Origin: Hyperoodon ampullatus
Lineage: Eukaryota > Chordata > Mammalia > Artiodactyla > Ziphiidae
Direction: 5' to 3'
Length of the DNA stretch: 64,000 bases
Assembly (NCBI GenBank): GCA_949752795.1
Contig: OX457057.1
Location: forward strand, 163,037,980 to 163,101,979
Both the position numbers and the translations under genes were made by a program. Shown here piece after piece: positions 1 through 13,400 of this stretch (position 1 is the stretch's first letter; each line of letters starts with the position of its first letter). The notes under the pieces are model-generated. The model ran no database searches and was not told the DNA's origin. It saw only the letters and a list, made by a program, of their open reading frames with translations.

Positions 1-213
1 AATTAAAAAAATCAAAAGATGAAAGGGATATAATGGGAGAAATGATGCTGTCCCCCACCCCCTCCCAGCCATGCAATTTCTCTCATTGAAATATCCAGAG
101 ATATTTTCTGCATATATAATTATTTTCTCCTTTTTTCCCTTATAGCATACTATGTACCATTTCTTTACCTTCCTTTTGTCATTTAGCAAAATACTTTAGG
201 AAACACTCTATGT

Positions 214-532
214 TGGGGTTGGCACATTTTTTCTGTAAAGGGACAGACAGTAAATATTTTAGGCTTTGCAGGCCATGGGGTCTCCATTCAACTGTGCTGT
301 TGTCCCCTGAAAGCAGCCACAGACAATCTGTAAATAAATGGGTGTTTCAATAAAACTTCATTTATAGACATAGAAATTTGAAATATATATCACTTTCATG
401 TGATGAAACATTATTCTTCTTTTGATTTTTTCCAATAATTTAAAAATGTAAAAACTATTCTTAGCTTGTGGGCTGTACCAAAACAGGCAGTGGGCTGAAT
501 TTGGTCTTCAGGCCACGTTTTGCTGACTCCTG
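214..532. mobile_element. hAT-Charlie (MER1-type) non-autonomous DNA transposon
   Basis: The ends GGGGTTGGCACATTTT and TTTTGCTGACTCCTG are degraded terminal inverted repeats. The interior (TCTGTAAAGGGACAGACAGT, AATATTTTAGGCTTTGCAGG) is the typical sequence of an old mammalian hAT-Charlie family. The subfamily is not assigned. Confidence 0.75.
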
Positions 533-540
533 TTCCTTAT

Positions 541-1012
541 AGTATATAAATACCTTCCTCATTATTTCTTACGGCTGCATTGGTTTCTATAGATAAATTA
601 TAATTGATTCAACTAAACCTCTATAGATTGACATTTAGATTATTTCTAGTCTTTTGCTGTTACAAATAATGCTGCAATGAATAACATTGTCATTTTGCCC
701 TGTGGAGAGAATATATGTAAGGCAAGTTTGTGGAAGTGGAAACTTTGGGTCAAAGGGTATATGGTTTGTAATTTTGATAGGTATCGACAAATTGCTCTTT
801 TAGAGGTTGTACCGATTACTCTACCAGCAATGTATGAGAGTGCCTGTCTCCCCACACTGTCACCAGCCCAGTGTGTTTCCAAACTTTTGGATATGTGCCA
901 ATCTGAGAGGTGAAAAAATGTATAGTAGTTATTTGCATTTCTCATTATAAATGAAGTTGAATATCCTTTAATCTATGATTGTTTTTTGTCATGGATTTTC
1001 CACATTTTCCTC
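541..1012 (-). mobile_element. Ancient L1 fragment (minus strand)
   Basis: It reads as the reverse complement of L1 ORF2/3' sequence: TTACAAATAATGCTGCAATG, GGTCAAAGGGTATATGG, and TTATTTGCATTTCTCATTAT. It is diverged and truncated, and is interrupted at its right side by a CHR SINE. Confidence 0.7.
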
Positions 1013-1022
1013 CTGGATTTTT

Positions 1023-1278
1023 TTTTTTTTTAAAAAGCTTATTATTTATTTATTTTTTAATTTATTTACTTTTTTTTTTTTTGCGGTATGTGGGCCTCTC
1101 ACTGTTGTGGCCTCTCCCATTGCGGAGCACAGGCTCCGGACGTGCAGGCTCAGCGGCCATGGCTCACAGGCCCAGCCGCTCCGTGGCATGTGGGATCTTC
1201 CCGGACCGGGGCATGAACCCGTGTCCCCTGCATCGGCAGGCGGACTCTCAACCACTGTGCCACCAGGGAAGCCCCCTG
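1023..1278 (-). mobile_element. CHR-type SINE, antisense
   Basis: A poly-T tract (reverse tail) is followed by the reverse complement of the tRNA-related body and head, ending GCCACCAGGGAAGCCCC. CTGGATTTTT flanks it at 1013-1022 and 1279-1288 as a target-site duplication. Confidence 0.9.
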
Positions 1279-1540
1279 CTGGATTTTTGATCCCCACTTA
1301 TTGATTTGTAGGAGCGCTTTACTTTTTTAGGATTTTCTGTCCAAAATCACTTTTTTGGGGTCATATTTAGAAAATTGATTTATGAAAATTGATTTATGAA
1401 AATAAAGTTGAAGTACTTTTGTGACTTCACCTTTACATTTAAATCTTTAATTGTGTGCATGTATTTGTATGTGATGTTATCTTTTAAATGAGTGCAAGAT
1501 ATACTCAGTGAAAATTAATGGGATCAACTTATAGCATCTA

Positions 1541-1548
1541 TATGTATG

Positions 1549-1596
<48 letters not shown>
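1541..1596. repeat. (TA)n/(TG)n microsatellite
   Basis: A short TATATATA run passes into about 17 uninterrupted TG dinucleotides. Confidence 0.95.
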
Positions 1597-1597
<1 letters not shown>

Positions 1598-1749
1598 TCA
1601 TTATATAGTAGGGACTTGCTATTTCACCAGTGATTCATTTATTCAATAAACATTTATTAAGCAGTCACTACTTCTAAGGCATTGAACCCAGTTGGGGGAT
1701 ACAGAAATAAATCAGTGATAATCTCTTTCCTTAAGAATGATAAATAATG

Positions 1750-1935
1750 ACCATAACAACAGTAATAAAGCGAATATTTGAAAAATACTTTCTATGTGCC
1801 AGATACTCACTTAACACCTTACATGCATTATCTCATTTATCTTCGTAGTAGGTCCTATTCTTGTTTTATGTAATTACCAAGGAGGAAAGTTAGTAAATAA
1901 TAAAGCCAAGGTTTAGATTTAGGCAGCCTGGTGCC
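1750..1935 (+). mobile_element. MIR SINE fragment
   Basis: The MIR core pattern is visible: CTTTCTATGTGCCAGATACT, then TTATCTCATTTATCTTCGTA and a degraded distal part. Confidence 0.65.
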
Positions 1936-2182
1936 TGAGCTTGGGCTTGTAATCACCCACCACATCACCTGTCATACATTGACCCAAAGGTAAGCGGTGG
2001 GTAGGTGGAGCACTATGGGAGTTCAGGGTGATCTGTGAGGAGCTGGACATGACAATATCTTTAAAACCTTTAACATGTGACTGGGGTCTTATTTCTGGCA
2101 TTGTGTGAGATTGACATCCTTGATATAAGTTCTCAATTTCTTCACTCATTCTTAAATTATATTTTTGGAGATGCAGATTTTT

Positions 2183-2476
2183 AAAAAATTTTATTTATTT
2201 ATTTATTTATTTTTGTCTGTGTCGGGTCTTCGTTTCTGTGCGAGGGCTTTCTCTAGTTGTGGTAAGCGGGGGCCACTCTTCATCGTGGTGTGCGGGCCTC
2301 TCACTATCGCGGCCTCTCTTGTTGCAGAGCACAGGCTCCAGACGTGCAGGCTCAGTAATTGTGGCTCACGGGCCCAGTTGCTTTGTGGCATGTGGGATCT
2401 TCCCAGACCAGGGCTCGAACCCGTGTCTCCTGCATTGGCAGGCAGATTCTCAACCACTGCGCCACCAGGGAAGCCC
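2183..2476 (-). mobile_element. CHR-family SINE, long older form, antisense
   Basis: A TTTATTTATTTATTT tail is followed by TCGGGTCTTCG, a body with an extra segment, and the tRNA-like head ending CACCAGGGAAGCCC. A perfect 16-bp duplication GGAGATGCAGATTTTT flanks it at 2167-2182 and 2477-2492. Confidence 0.92.
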
Positions 2477-2611
2477 GGAGATGCAGATTTTTGAGTAAAC
2501 TAGTAATTCTCAACCAATCGTTAGTAACTCCTTTTAAAAATACTATTATGAAATAGTTTAACATACAAAAAGGGCATTTAAAAAAAAAGATTTCACCTGT
2601 TTTTCTTTTTT

Positions 2612-2795
2612 AAAAAATTTAAGTATAGTTGATTTACAATGTTACATTAATTTCTGCTGTACAGCAAAGTGATTCAATTATACATATATATCCGTTCTTT
2701 TTCTAAATATTCTTTTCCATTATGGTTTATCACAGAATATTGAATATAGTCCCCTGTGCTATACAGTAAGACCTCGTCGTTTCAAAAAGATCAAT
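2612..2795 (-). mobile_element. L1 3'-region fragment, antisense
   Basis: It contains AGTATAGTTGATTTACAATG, TACAGCAAAGTGATTCA and TCCCCTGTGCTATACAGTA, the reverse complement of cetartiodactyl L1 3' sequence. The same text recurs in the 28,390-29,288 copy. Confidence 0.8.
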
Positions 2796-3246
2796 CTTAA
2801 TGTCATTTTTACTTCCACTGGATATGAGGTTGAATTTCTTAACTGTGATTGTTTAAATTTATTCTCTCTTCAAAGAAGATAACATGGGAGATGTTGGGAT
2901 AATCAAATAAATTTTCATTTGGAGGTGGAAATACCTCATTAGTGACCTCCTGCCCAAAAATCACATTATTTGGGGGACACTAAGGAAATTATTAATACCA
3001 GGTCACCCTCACATATAAACTAAGCTCTTACTAAATAGTTTTGAAAATTAAATGAAGAGGTGAATATGTGTGTGTGTATGTTTTAAAATTTGCAGCTTCA
3101 AACCCATGTCACCAAGTTAATGGTGTCATTAATTTGACGTATGAAGTTGATAGTTAACAAGCACTTGATAGTAAGCAGTTAGTTATGGTATTAGCTGGGG
3201 GTAGGTTAACTATTATGTATACTGGCTTAAACATAACAGCAGCCTC

Positions 3247-3404
3247 GGGATTTCCCTGGTGGTCCAGTGGTTAGGACTCCACGCTTCCAAAGCAGGGTGC
3301 ATGGGTTTGATCCCTGGTCAGGGAACTAAGATCCTGCATGCCGTGTGGTGCAGCCAAAAACAAACAAACAAACCAACAACCCCGCCCCCCCACCAAACCA
3401 TGAT
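3247..3404 (+). mobile_element. Short CHR-type (tRNA-derived) SINE
   Basis: It starts GGATTTCCCTGGTGGTCCAG, has the B-box-like GGTTTGATCCCTGGTC, and ends in a CAAACAAACAAA tail. AGCAGCCTC flanks it at 3238-3246 and 3405-3413. Confidence 0.88.
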
Positions 3405-3777
3405 AGCAGCCTCTTTCTTTTCATGCGAGAGTACTGGGCAGGTGAACAGAAGATGGGACAGCCCTCCTCCATGTACCCACCCAGGGACTCAGCTGTAGGA
3501 GGCTCCACCATCTTCAATGTAGAGTCTCTAAAGTTTCCGGGAGTCATCTTCATTCCAGCCTGATGGGGACGAGGCTGTGGAGGGTTGAGCACAGGGAGGG
3601 GTTCTATGGGCCAGACCTGAAGGCTTCACACATCTCTTCCCTTCCCACCTCAGTGCCACACCTCAGTGCCAGGGAGGTGGGACATGCAGTCCGGCTCTTG
3701 GCCTAGGAAGGGGAACTTGGATTTGGGTGAGGAACTAGCAGTCTTTGCCACAGTTGTTAATAAAGAAATGGTTCCTC

Positions 3778-3888
3778 GAGAGGGGGTATCTGTATGTGTA
3801 TGGCTTATACATTTGGTTGTGCAGTGGAGGCTAACACAACATGGTAAAGCAACCGTACTCCAATAAAAACTAATTAAAAGAAAGAAAG
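3778..3888 (+). mobile_element. 5'-truncated L1 3' end with (AAAG)n tail
   Basis: About 110 bp ending AACCGTACTCCAATAAAAAC, the terminal signature of cetartiodactyl L1, then (AAAG)n. A 16-bp duplication AAAGAAATGGTTCCTC is present at 3762-3777 and 3889-3904. Confidence 0.88.
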
Positions 3889-4315
3889 AAAGAAATGGTT
3901 CCTCTACCACGCCCCATGAACCATCTCGCAACTCGCCTTTTGAGACCCAGTGCTGGGGGTGAGATGCTTCTCTCATTTTTTGGTGCTTAGGTTCATAAAA
4001 GTATTATGTGACTTTGACTAAAGAGATAGAGCTAACTGGAAACTATGTCTGAGGAGGAGCTAATGCAATCACATAAGTGGTTTGATGAGGTGAAGCCTGG
4101 AGAAAGGGGCAGCTTAGAGAGAAGTACCTGCCAGTTAAAGCCATTTCTCCACCGTTCCTTTCTCACGTTCGCAGGGGAGGCTCTGAGAGTCTTCCTGGAA
4201 GCCCGGCCTCTGCTGCTCGGGGGTGTTGGGGGGCAGTCCCCAAGCACAGTCGTTTGCTGTCGCTCTTAGAGGCAGGTGAGCAAGGTGGTGCTGAAGGTGA
4301 TGTCTGTGTTTTCAG

Positions 4316-4413
4316 GAAGCCTTGGAGTGGGCCATGAAGAATCATTTGTGGGGTCATGCTTTGTTCCTCGCCAGCAAGATGGACCCAAGGACCTACAGCT
4401 GGGTCATGAGTGG
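4316..4413 (+). CDS. SEC16B: SEC16B visible exon 1 (98 bp)
   Basis: Acceptor TGTTTTCAG and donor GG|GTGAGT flank a segment reading [20 protein letters not shown] and on to WVMSG. It starts at a codon boundary and ends with two bases of a Gly codon completed by the next exon. This is the first part of the helical central domain seen here. Nothing between 1 and 4315 reads as a preceding SEC16B exon, so the upstream intron is longer than 4.3 kb. Confidence 0.93.
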
Positions 4414-7400
4414 GTGAGTTGGGGACGTGCCAAGAAGACCAATGGAGCAGAGTGGCCTCCCCTCCAAAGGTGGAGGTGAGGGTGGGGAGAAAGGCCCCAC
4501 CCTCCAAGCATCTTTCCAGTTCTAAGTTGGACGTAGCATTTCTCTTCTCCAGATCCTAATAAACTAGACACAGACATATTCTTTCTAGCTGGTAAGTTGA
4601 ATAAAACATTTTACTAAAGTTTCCAAAAATTAAGTAGGTTTCTACGTTGCAGTAGCCTTCTCTCTTTGGGAGGGTCTGCTCTGGAGAGTTCCATCAGTGA
4701 GGGGGTAGGTCACTTAAGGGAAACTGACAGAGCCTGAGGACTGAGAGTTAGTAATTTACTGCTTCGTTCTGCAGCACGGGTGTGGGTGCTGGGAAGTAGG
4801 GAGGGATACAGGGTAGCAGGACTGCAAGCTGTGGTAGAAAGGGGTTTACAGGACTGGGGATTAGATCCAGCAGTCTTCATCTACTGGGAGATGTCAAGAC
4901 TGAAGGCATCCCTTCAGGTCACACTGGGCCACGAGGACCTGGGTGCCGGGGGGACCGGAAATAATACCCAAACCAGGACAGAATAGGAATGGAGGTGTGA
5001 GTACCTAGCCAGGAGTTTAGAACAAGGGCAATGAAACAGCTAAAGAGACTCAGAACCAAATGGAGGTGGAGGTGTATGGGGTGCTGTAAGGGGTCAGCCC
5101 TTCAGGCTGCAGTTAGCATCCATGGATTGTCGGGGACAGATGTGTAGCAGGGGTGGGCTGGGGTGGGAGCCCTCCTGTAAGAAGCAGCCTTGGGTTAGAC
5201 AGAGAAAAGGATGGTACCTCAAAATTTATCTTCTCACGTTGGTTAAAGCCATGAAGCTACCTTCTCTGCTTATCTTATATTTCAATCCCCCGTACATCCC
5301 GTTGGGCAGAGAGTTGGATGAGAAGATGGACACCCACACTTTAAGTTCAGTCTGTGGGGCTAACGTCTGTCACTACCTGGGAGCCCATTCTTCACCATGG
5401 CTTCCATGAAATCTCTTTATTACTCTGACCCTCAGTTTTCCCAGGGACTAGTGACACCACCACGTACTTCATTAAGTTCAGAGACCAGAATGGTGAGGAA
5501 CACTGAACTTCTATTAGGAGAAGCACTCTGAGCTCTGGAGGAAAGGTGCTGTTAAAAAAAAAAGATGGTGGGGCTTCCCTGGTGGCGCAGTGGTTGAGAG
5601 TCCACCTGCCAATCCAGGGGACACGGGTTCGTGCCCTGGTCCGGGAAGATCCCACATGCCATGGAACGGCTGGGCCCGTGAGCCATGGCCGCTGAGCCTG
5701 TGCATCCGGAGCCTGTGCTCCGCAACGGGAGAAGCCACAACAGTGAGAGGCCCGCGTACCTCAAAAAAAAAAAAAAAAAAAAAAAAAAGATGGTGTTCCA
5801 AGGGATGAGTTTCCTTTGGGTTTTGGAAACGAACGTCCCACAACTCCACACTGTAGCATACATCTCGGCTACAGATTTTTGCCTTGGGCCATTGATACTT
5901 GATGGGGCCCAGTGAATCATGAGAAATCTCTCTTACTGAGTATGCTTAAATCTCAAATCAGCCATAGAGCTTATTATATCCTTGTTAAGCAGATCCCATG
6001 GTTTGTCATCAGCATGATCATTTCTGGTCCCTGCTCTACGCCTCTTTGGTTACTGAAAATGACTATGTAGTGCTTGTGAGCAAAAGCACTAGAGACCCAG
6101 GCTAGCGATGAGCCCGAAAAACAGCACTGAGAGCTGTGGGCTTGGGGAGGAGGGCTGCTGTGGGGCAGTGGGCGTGGAGGGTGCCTGGGGAGGAGGTGCC
6201 CACCGTTGGGCTCTCAGGGGTCTTTGAAGTATTTGTGGCTCACCTCCGTGATGGACGGAGGCCTACAAAATAGTTATTCGAGAGTTAGGGAGTCAGTGCT
6301 AAAATGCAGAAGATCTTCTCCAGTAATGAGATCTATTTGGCGTGTGTGGTGGGATGGAGATCCGAAAGTGGGATGGAGCAGACGCACAGCTGAAAGGAAA
6401 GACTCAAGTTCCAAAAGAAGCTGCTGCAATCAAATACAAGTAGACGAGCCCTTGTGCCTCACAGGCAATGGGTTAGAGGCTCTCTTGGCTGGATTCCCAC
6501 TGACGGGCGGTCTCCTCTCTCTGCAGCTTCACCAGCACGCTGGCGCTCAACGACCCACTGCAGACCCTCTTCCAGCTCATGTCGGGGAGGATCCCACAGG
6601 CAGCCACGGTACGCTCTGTGACAGGACCCCCTCAACACCCCAGCACCCTAAGGGTTTAGGGGGTAGGGACTGCTCGGGAACGAGGTGATGGCTTTAGAGA
6701 TGAAAAATAAGTAATTACTGTTGGTCAGTCGCCTCCCATGTGCCTGGCCCTGTGCTAAGCGCTGTGATGCATGTTATTTCATTTAACGCACGGAGGTAGG
6801 AATGATTATCCCTGTTTTGCAGACGTGACGACTGAGTCACAAAGGTGTAAAATGACCAAGATCACAGAGTTAGGAGTAGTGGAGTCAGGATGGGCCCAGG
6901 TCTGTCTGGTTCCAAAGACTGTGCCGTTTCCACAATCCACGGCTACCCGCTGTGTGGCAAATAGCGAGAGAACCCGAGGCTGCTCTCCACGCTTCCCATA
7001 ACCTGGTTTTGTTTCTTCCCCACCACTGCACGTGACCCTTCAAAGCTGGACATGTTAGATTCTACGTCATCAGTGTGGGACGTGGCTCGGGAGAGCCCTG
7101 AGGCCAGCTTGATAGTTTTCCCATTATAAGAGCATTGATCTTTTTGTCCCAAGGTATTCCTTTCCTATCCTTGAAGTCCAATAACTTTACTGAGATATAT
7201 CTTGTTGTTGACTGTCTGTGTCAGTTATTCGGGGATACAGCATGCTCTTTTAATATGTGCATCCATATCTTACAGTTCCAGAGAAATTTCTTGAATTATA
7301 TCCTTCAGTATTTATTTTGTTCTCTTATTTTGGTTTTCTTTTCAGGAACACCCTCTATACACAAAATATATATAGTTCATATATATATATATATATGAAC

Positions 7401-10400
7401 TGTATACATATATACATGTGAATTATATATATAATTTTCTCTTCAATTAAAAAAATTTTTTTTGTTTCAATTCTTTCTTTCTTCTTCTTTGCTGTGTGTC
7501 TATCCTGTGTGTCCCTTACTGTGTTTTCATCAGTGTCTCTTGGCTTCTGTGCTTTTTCCATTTTTGTCTTTATTTCTTTGATTTTTCTCCCACTTCTGTC
7601 CTGAGCTCTGCAGGTCACATTTACCTCCTCCTGTTCTCCACCATCTCTTTCCTCTGCTCCTGTAACTTAGCTTTAGACCCTTGCTTCATAGAACAAATTG
7701 TTTCATTATTTTACTTAAATTCATGATGAAATGTTTGGTGACAATTCTTTGTTTTGTGGAAACATTTTTCTGGTGAATGTTCTCTCTACCTTCCCCCCTC
7801 CTTTGATCTTGATGGTATATTTGTAGCGATTCTGTACTTGTTCCTTCATAGGCTTCAGGTCTTCCCTGGATGAGTTATTTATGGGAGGTTTGATCTGGGG
7901 AGGTGCCAGGGCCATATTCCAGGGCAGCTGGCATTTCCGCATGACCTGGTGTTTTCTGTGAGCATCTTTGCTTCTCCCCAGCCAGTGGAGATGGCTGTGG
8001 GATCCCCTCCCTCTGGTGTTCTCTCTCTCTGCCTCCTAAACCCACCTCTGTTCAATCTCCATTACTTTTGGAAACCTTTTTTTGTGTTTAGAGGCTTGGA
8101 TTTTTGCTGACACCTAGTTTCAATGAAAATGTACTTCACGCTTTTGCTTTTTTGTCTGTCTTATTGCTGTGGACAATTTCAAGAACAGAAAAGAGAAATG
8201 ATGACTTTCATGCCCCCTCGTCAAACCAGCTGGTTATACTGGAACATGGGGTGCACCTCACAATTCTGCTGAGGACCTGTGCTCTGCAATGAAATTGCAC
8301 CATGTCACAAAGCACTAAATGCAGGAAAAGATATAATCAGCATACAGTCCATTGGGTTTCATTGCACTGGTAGAGTTTGCTAAATGTTCCCTACTCTCAA
8401 GGAGCCAGAGGTGATATTTGCAGTATTTGACCCTAGTGTTTGACAGTTTCCTAGCATCATAGCATCCAGTAAAAGGCTAGACTTTGGTACTTATAATAAG
8501 AGGAGTAGTGGAAAAAGCATGGCAGCTGGAAAACACAGACGTGGGCCTCTGTCACAGGCTTAACCCAGACTCTGCTCCTCACTGTTGTGGGAACGGGGCC
8601 CTGCTACTTAACCTCAGAGCCTCAGCTTTTCTTCTTTGTGGGCATTTTGATGCCTAACAGAGCTACTGTAAAATTAAAGGGGAGAGAATAGCTGAACATA
8701 TCAACCACCATGCTTGGTCCACTGAAGTTAGTTAATAAGCGTTATCTCTCTCTCTTCTCCCTCCGTAGACCTGCTTTACAGTGATTTTTTTTTTCCAAAT
8801 CGCCTGGGGGAGGAGACAGAAGAATTACTTCTAAGTTTTTGTTCTTTTAGCCAGGGCTTTTCTTTTGCTAGTCCCTTTAGTTTCAGCAAGAAAGAGCCTG
8901 GCTCACATGTTAAAATGGGGATAATAATAGTACCTAATGCATGTGATTGTTCTTAGGAGAAATGCTTAGCACAGGCTGTGGCCCAGGGTCAGGGTGCAGT
9001 CAGTGAGAACTGCTATTATTATTGTGATTTATTGTCATCATCATCCTCATTCACCCTGCATTGCCCAGATAAACAGAGTCACTATAAAATGGAGTTGGAT
9101 AAAGCATCTTTCGTACTGTGGGATAATTACAAATACAATACCAAATAACTGTGAATTGTTTTGACCTCCAGATCTTAGCTATTACTGTCAATCTCCTGCT
9201 CTATCTATTCAGTATAACAAAGTGGAGGAGAGACTGGTCTGCAAATCTCCTCTTTCCTTTGCTGTGCTTCTGTGTGTGTGTGTGTGTGTGTGTATTTATA
9301 TACATGTAATTTATAAGGTGCAAACCAAGTGTAAGGCACTATGCTATGGGCTTCATCTAACTATATTATTATCAACAGTTATCCTGGGATGAAGTGAAAG
9401 AGTAGCACTGACATATAGACACTACCAAATGTAAAACAGATAGCTAGTGGGAAGCAGCTGCATAGCACAGGGAGATCAGCTCGGTGCTTTGTGACCACCT
9501 AGAGGGGTGGGATAGGGAGGGTGGGAGGGAGACGCAAGAGGGAGAGGATGTGGGGATATATGTATGCATATAGCTGACTCACTTTGTTATAAAGCAGAAA
9601 GTAACACAACATTATAAAGCAATTACACTCCAATAAAGATGTAAAAAAAAAAAAAATCCTGGCAGGTAGACATCATGATCTCCATTTAAGAGACGAAGAA
9701 ACAAAGGTTCAAAGACATAAAGAAACTTGCTCAAGAGGCAGGACCCCAGGTGAATCCAGGGCCCGTGTCATTTCTGTGACATTGTGTTGTTTCTTTATTG
9801 ATATTCCCTGTCCTGAAATTCCCCTTCATTCAGGAGAAGGCGGCCCATCATTCGTGAGGGGCTTCTGCCCGCTCCCACTTCTCTGATTATACTCTACCGC
9901 CCCCTCGTGGAGCTCTGCTGCCTCTGCATGGTCACCAGAGGGAAGGGACGTAGCGCTGGCTGGGCCACTTGGTCTGGTTTTCTCACTCCTCAAGAGGTGA
10001 TAGGAATTAGAGTTCACAGGGTTGTTGTGAAGATTAAAGAAGGTGACGTGTGAGAGAGGGCTTTGGCTTTGTAAAACCAGAAAACATTAGCCATTTGGTA
10101 ATAGGTATCAAGGAGCCCAGTGTTCCCCTGTCTTCTAACTGGCTAATGTGGACTCTTCTCATGAACCAAGGGTATTCGATCCTCTGTCTCCCACTGAAAC
10201 ATCAGGTTTTTTTTTTTTTTTTTTCTGATTTTGTCCCTAGCTATTGGGGTTAGGGGCACGAGGAGGAAATCTGAAAATTAGTGACCAAGAGTGTCATTCC
10301 ATTTATCTATCTCCCAACATCCCTGTGTGTGTATGTATGTATGTATACATGTCTGCCTGCCTGCCTATTCATCCTTCTAAGAGTTTTGCTAAAGAGAACG

Positions 10401-13400
10401 CAAAATCAACGAGTGGCCACATTGCCGGCAGCATAATGGGCGTTCCCGGAAAACCAGGAAATAGACAACAACCTTCCTTACTTACCTATATTCTGGTCAG
10501 GGCTACATTACTCAGTCACTTTTCAATTTTTCTGCTGCTTTTCAGTGTTGTGGGGACGAGCAGTGGGGAGACTGGAGGCCGCACTTGGCTGTGATTCTGT
10601 CGAATCAAGGTGGGGACCCGGAGCTGTATCAGCGCACGATTGTCACCATGGGGGACACCCTGGGTAAGCAGAGACCAGTCCATCCCCTCCTCTCCTCTAT
10701 TTCCAGGCCAGCTTTAGCCACCCTGTGCTTAGATTCTTAGGTTCTGTGTTTGGCCCGAGTCTATGCCTCAGGCTTTCCTTTGACCCAGGAGCCTCAGTGT
10801 TTTGGGGACAGAAACTCCAGGGAGAGGGGTGTCCTTCTTGCCTTTCTCTTTCCCAGTTTTCTGCTGCGAGCCAGTGCAGGCCAGGCCCCTGAGACTCTGG
10901 GGTCTGCCACTGTAGGAGGCTCCCCTGAGTAGGTGATTCCTATGCCTGGGTCAGATTCCCGTGCAGATGGAGTTAACACATGGGGGCATCTCGCCTACTG
11001 TTGCTGTTAGTCCCGCAGTGACCCAGCTCAACCAGATAGGAAATTCTATTTTTGCCTGAACTACCCTGGGTAATCGTATAGTCTTTATTTCTGTCATCTG
11101 TCTGTGAATGTGGCCTCATAAACACTTAGGGGCTCTTGAATATTCCAGATCAGTGGTTCTCAGATTTGGTCAAGGGCCAGAACGTCTAGAAATCATCGCT
11201 TTGTGGCACTATGTGAAATACTGCTCTGCTAAACTTAAAATAGCTACGTGTAAGATTGTGCCCAGTCAAATGGCAGGTTGTTCAGCACCTGGGTAGAAAG
11301 AGAACTAATGTTTGCTGGACCGTCTTGGGTGCCGGGCCCCGTGCTAGTTACTTTACCTATTTGAATTAATTCAATTAATTCAATGTTGAGGTAATGGAAA
11401 ATGTATGGGAGAACATTTTAAAACTGGGAACAATTTGGTAATGAATGTAATTTTTATGATCACTGGGAAAGGTCTTCTATTGGTTGACTTCAGCAGGGGA
11501 GGCATTAGTGCCCCAAGAAGCCTAGTTAAGAATTGCTACTCCCAACGGCCAGCTTCTCTGCTCAGGTGTAGGCATTTCTACCCATTTCTCCCTCTCCAGA
11601 AGCACTAAAATGCTTAGACATGTCCTCCTCGAAAATCCATTAGGGGGAACGTGAAATAGTGCCTTATTCTGGCTGAAGAGAAGTGAAATAATGTCGGAGG
11701 CCAAAAATGCGGTAGGAGAGGGAGTGGGGTTTGGGGGTCTGTGACTCATAGTGTGAAAAGCCCCTCTCCAGCCCTCTCCCATCCCCCCAGAGGGTGGGTC
11801 CTCACGTGGGCGTGTTCCATGACCGGGGCTTGTTCTCCTCCTGCAGCTGGGAAGGGGCTGGTGGAAGCAGCTCACTTCTGCTACCTCATGGCTCACGTGC
11901 CCTTCGGCTCCTATACCGTGAAGACAGACCACCTGGCCTTGCTGGGCAGTAGCCACAGGTATGCGATCTTCTGGGGGAAAGGGAGTGGGAAGGACATCTT
12001 CCAGGTGATTGGTTTAGCCCTTGCTGGGCTTCATTTTCCATTGTCTTGTGTGAATTTCGGCCACTGCTGGTCCCTTCCTCTGGGATGGTTTTCCTCACAG
12101 GTAGGCTCTGGCGGAGGAGATGCCGGGTAGGTGCCGCATCACACCGCCAGGGAGCCTCAGGTCCAGGCCCTGCTCCGGGGAAGCTGTGAACTGGTGCCTG
12201 TGGGTTGCATTGTACCCCTATGGCCACTCGGTGGCGCCCTGGCTCCGTGATCAGAGAGTGACTCTTTAGAAAATGCTTAGCGGGAGCGCGGCGGCTTGAG
12301 CCTCTGCGTCAGGCAGCTCTGGACCTGTTCTCAGAGCCCGCCTTGGGCAAAACCCGAAAGTGGAAGACATTTGTTTAGCCACCACACCCTACACTGACTT
12401 GGTGCACAAGCTACTCAGAGTCCCACCTGTCACTTACTCCCTGCTGGCCGTAGCATTAGGCTTTTCACACAGAAGGACCTTAATAAGCCCCTAGACAATG
12501 AATAAATGGACAAAAAGACCGGCTTGCTTTCTAGCTGCCCTCCACATTCTAGATCTTTCTTTCTCTTTCCCTGTAATAGTTAAGATTTCCTAAGCTCTTA
12601 CATTGTGCCAGCCGTTTTATTTGCACTATTTCCTTTAATCATTACACATTTACCCTGTGAAGAAGGTACGCTTTTCATCTTCACTTTATAGAGGAGGGAA
12701 ACCAAGGCACAGAGAGGTTAAGTAACTTGTCTAAGATGGTACAGCTAGTGTGGGGTCAGGTTGGACTTGGAATCCAGACTGTAAGGCTTTTCTTTGTAGA
12801 AACACATCCTCTCATAGCCTGTCTGTCAAGGTCATGGTCTCTGATAGCACCTAGTTGGCTTGTCAAAGAGGCCCATCTGGGCCAAATGGGACAGTAGTGA
12901 AACGGTTTAATGTGTCTCCCTCCTGTGTTTATATTGTACGAGGATGTTTCTGGAGATAACAGTCCTGACCCCAGGCATAGCCCCCGTGATTACGATTTCA
13001 AACCCCACAGCAGCTGTTTTGGGACACGTGAGGACTCTGAGGGCCCCTCAGATCACGTTCACCCAGCCTGCTTCCTCACTGGAATGAACCTCCAGCACAG
13101 GGACCGTCTTCTGATTTGGGGCTCCGCAGTGCAACCCTCTCTCTGCCGGGCCTTCTTTCTTCAATGCTTCCGAACATCACATCACTGCCTCTTTTCTGCT
13201 CTTCCGCTCAGGCTATGGTGGCCTCTCACAGACGCCCGCTCTGGGTTCTCAGGGCACTAAGGCTGGCTCTCAGCGTGCTTACGGGGAGGACCCAGTGCCC
13301 CACTGAGCTGGGTGTGAGAGCAGCTTGCCTTACGTGACCCTCCAGTAAAGATGGCAGCGATCTCCCCCTCCCCGCAGTGTCTCCCCCCGCCTTCCCCCAG

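Larger units (their letters stand above)
1..4315. other. SEC16B upstream intron (repeat-rich, no exon seen)
   Basis: No stretch here reads as SEC16B exon sequence with splice sites. It holds a hAT element, L1 fragments, MIR, three SINEs and a short L1 3' end, listed separately. That it is intronic is inferred from the gene continuing upstream. Confidence 0.6.

Noticed and set aside
4045..4269. Possible extra SEC16B exon just upstream of visible exon 1
   Set aside because: An open frame exists but it does not read as Sec16 sequence and lacks a paired acceptor and donor in frame.
11522..12227. Antisense open frames over SEC16B exon 4 and its flanks
   Set aside because: The sense strand carries a clear conserved exon with splice sites; the antisense frames cross introns without signals.
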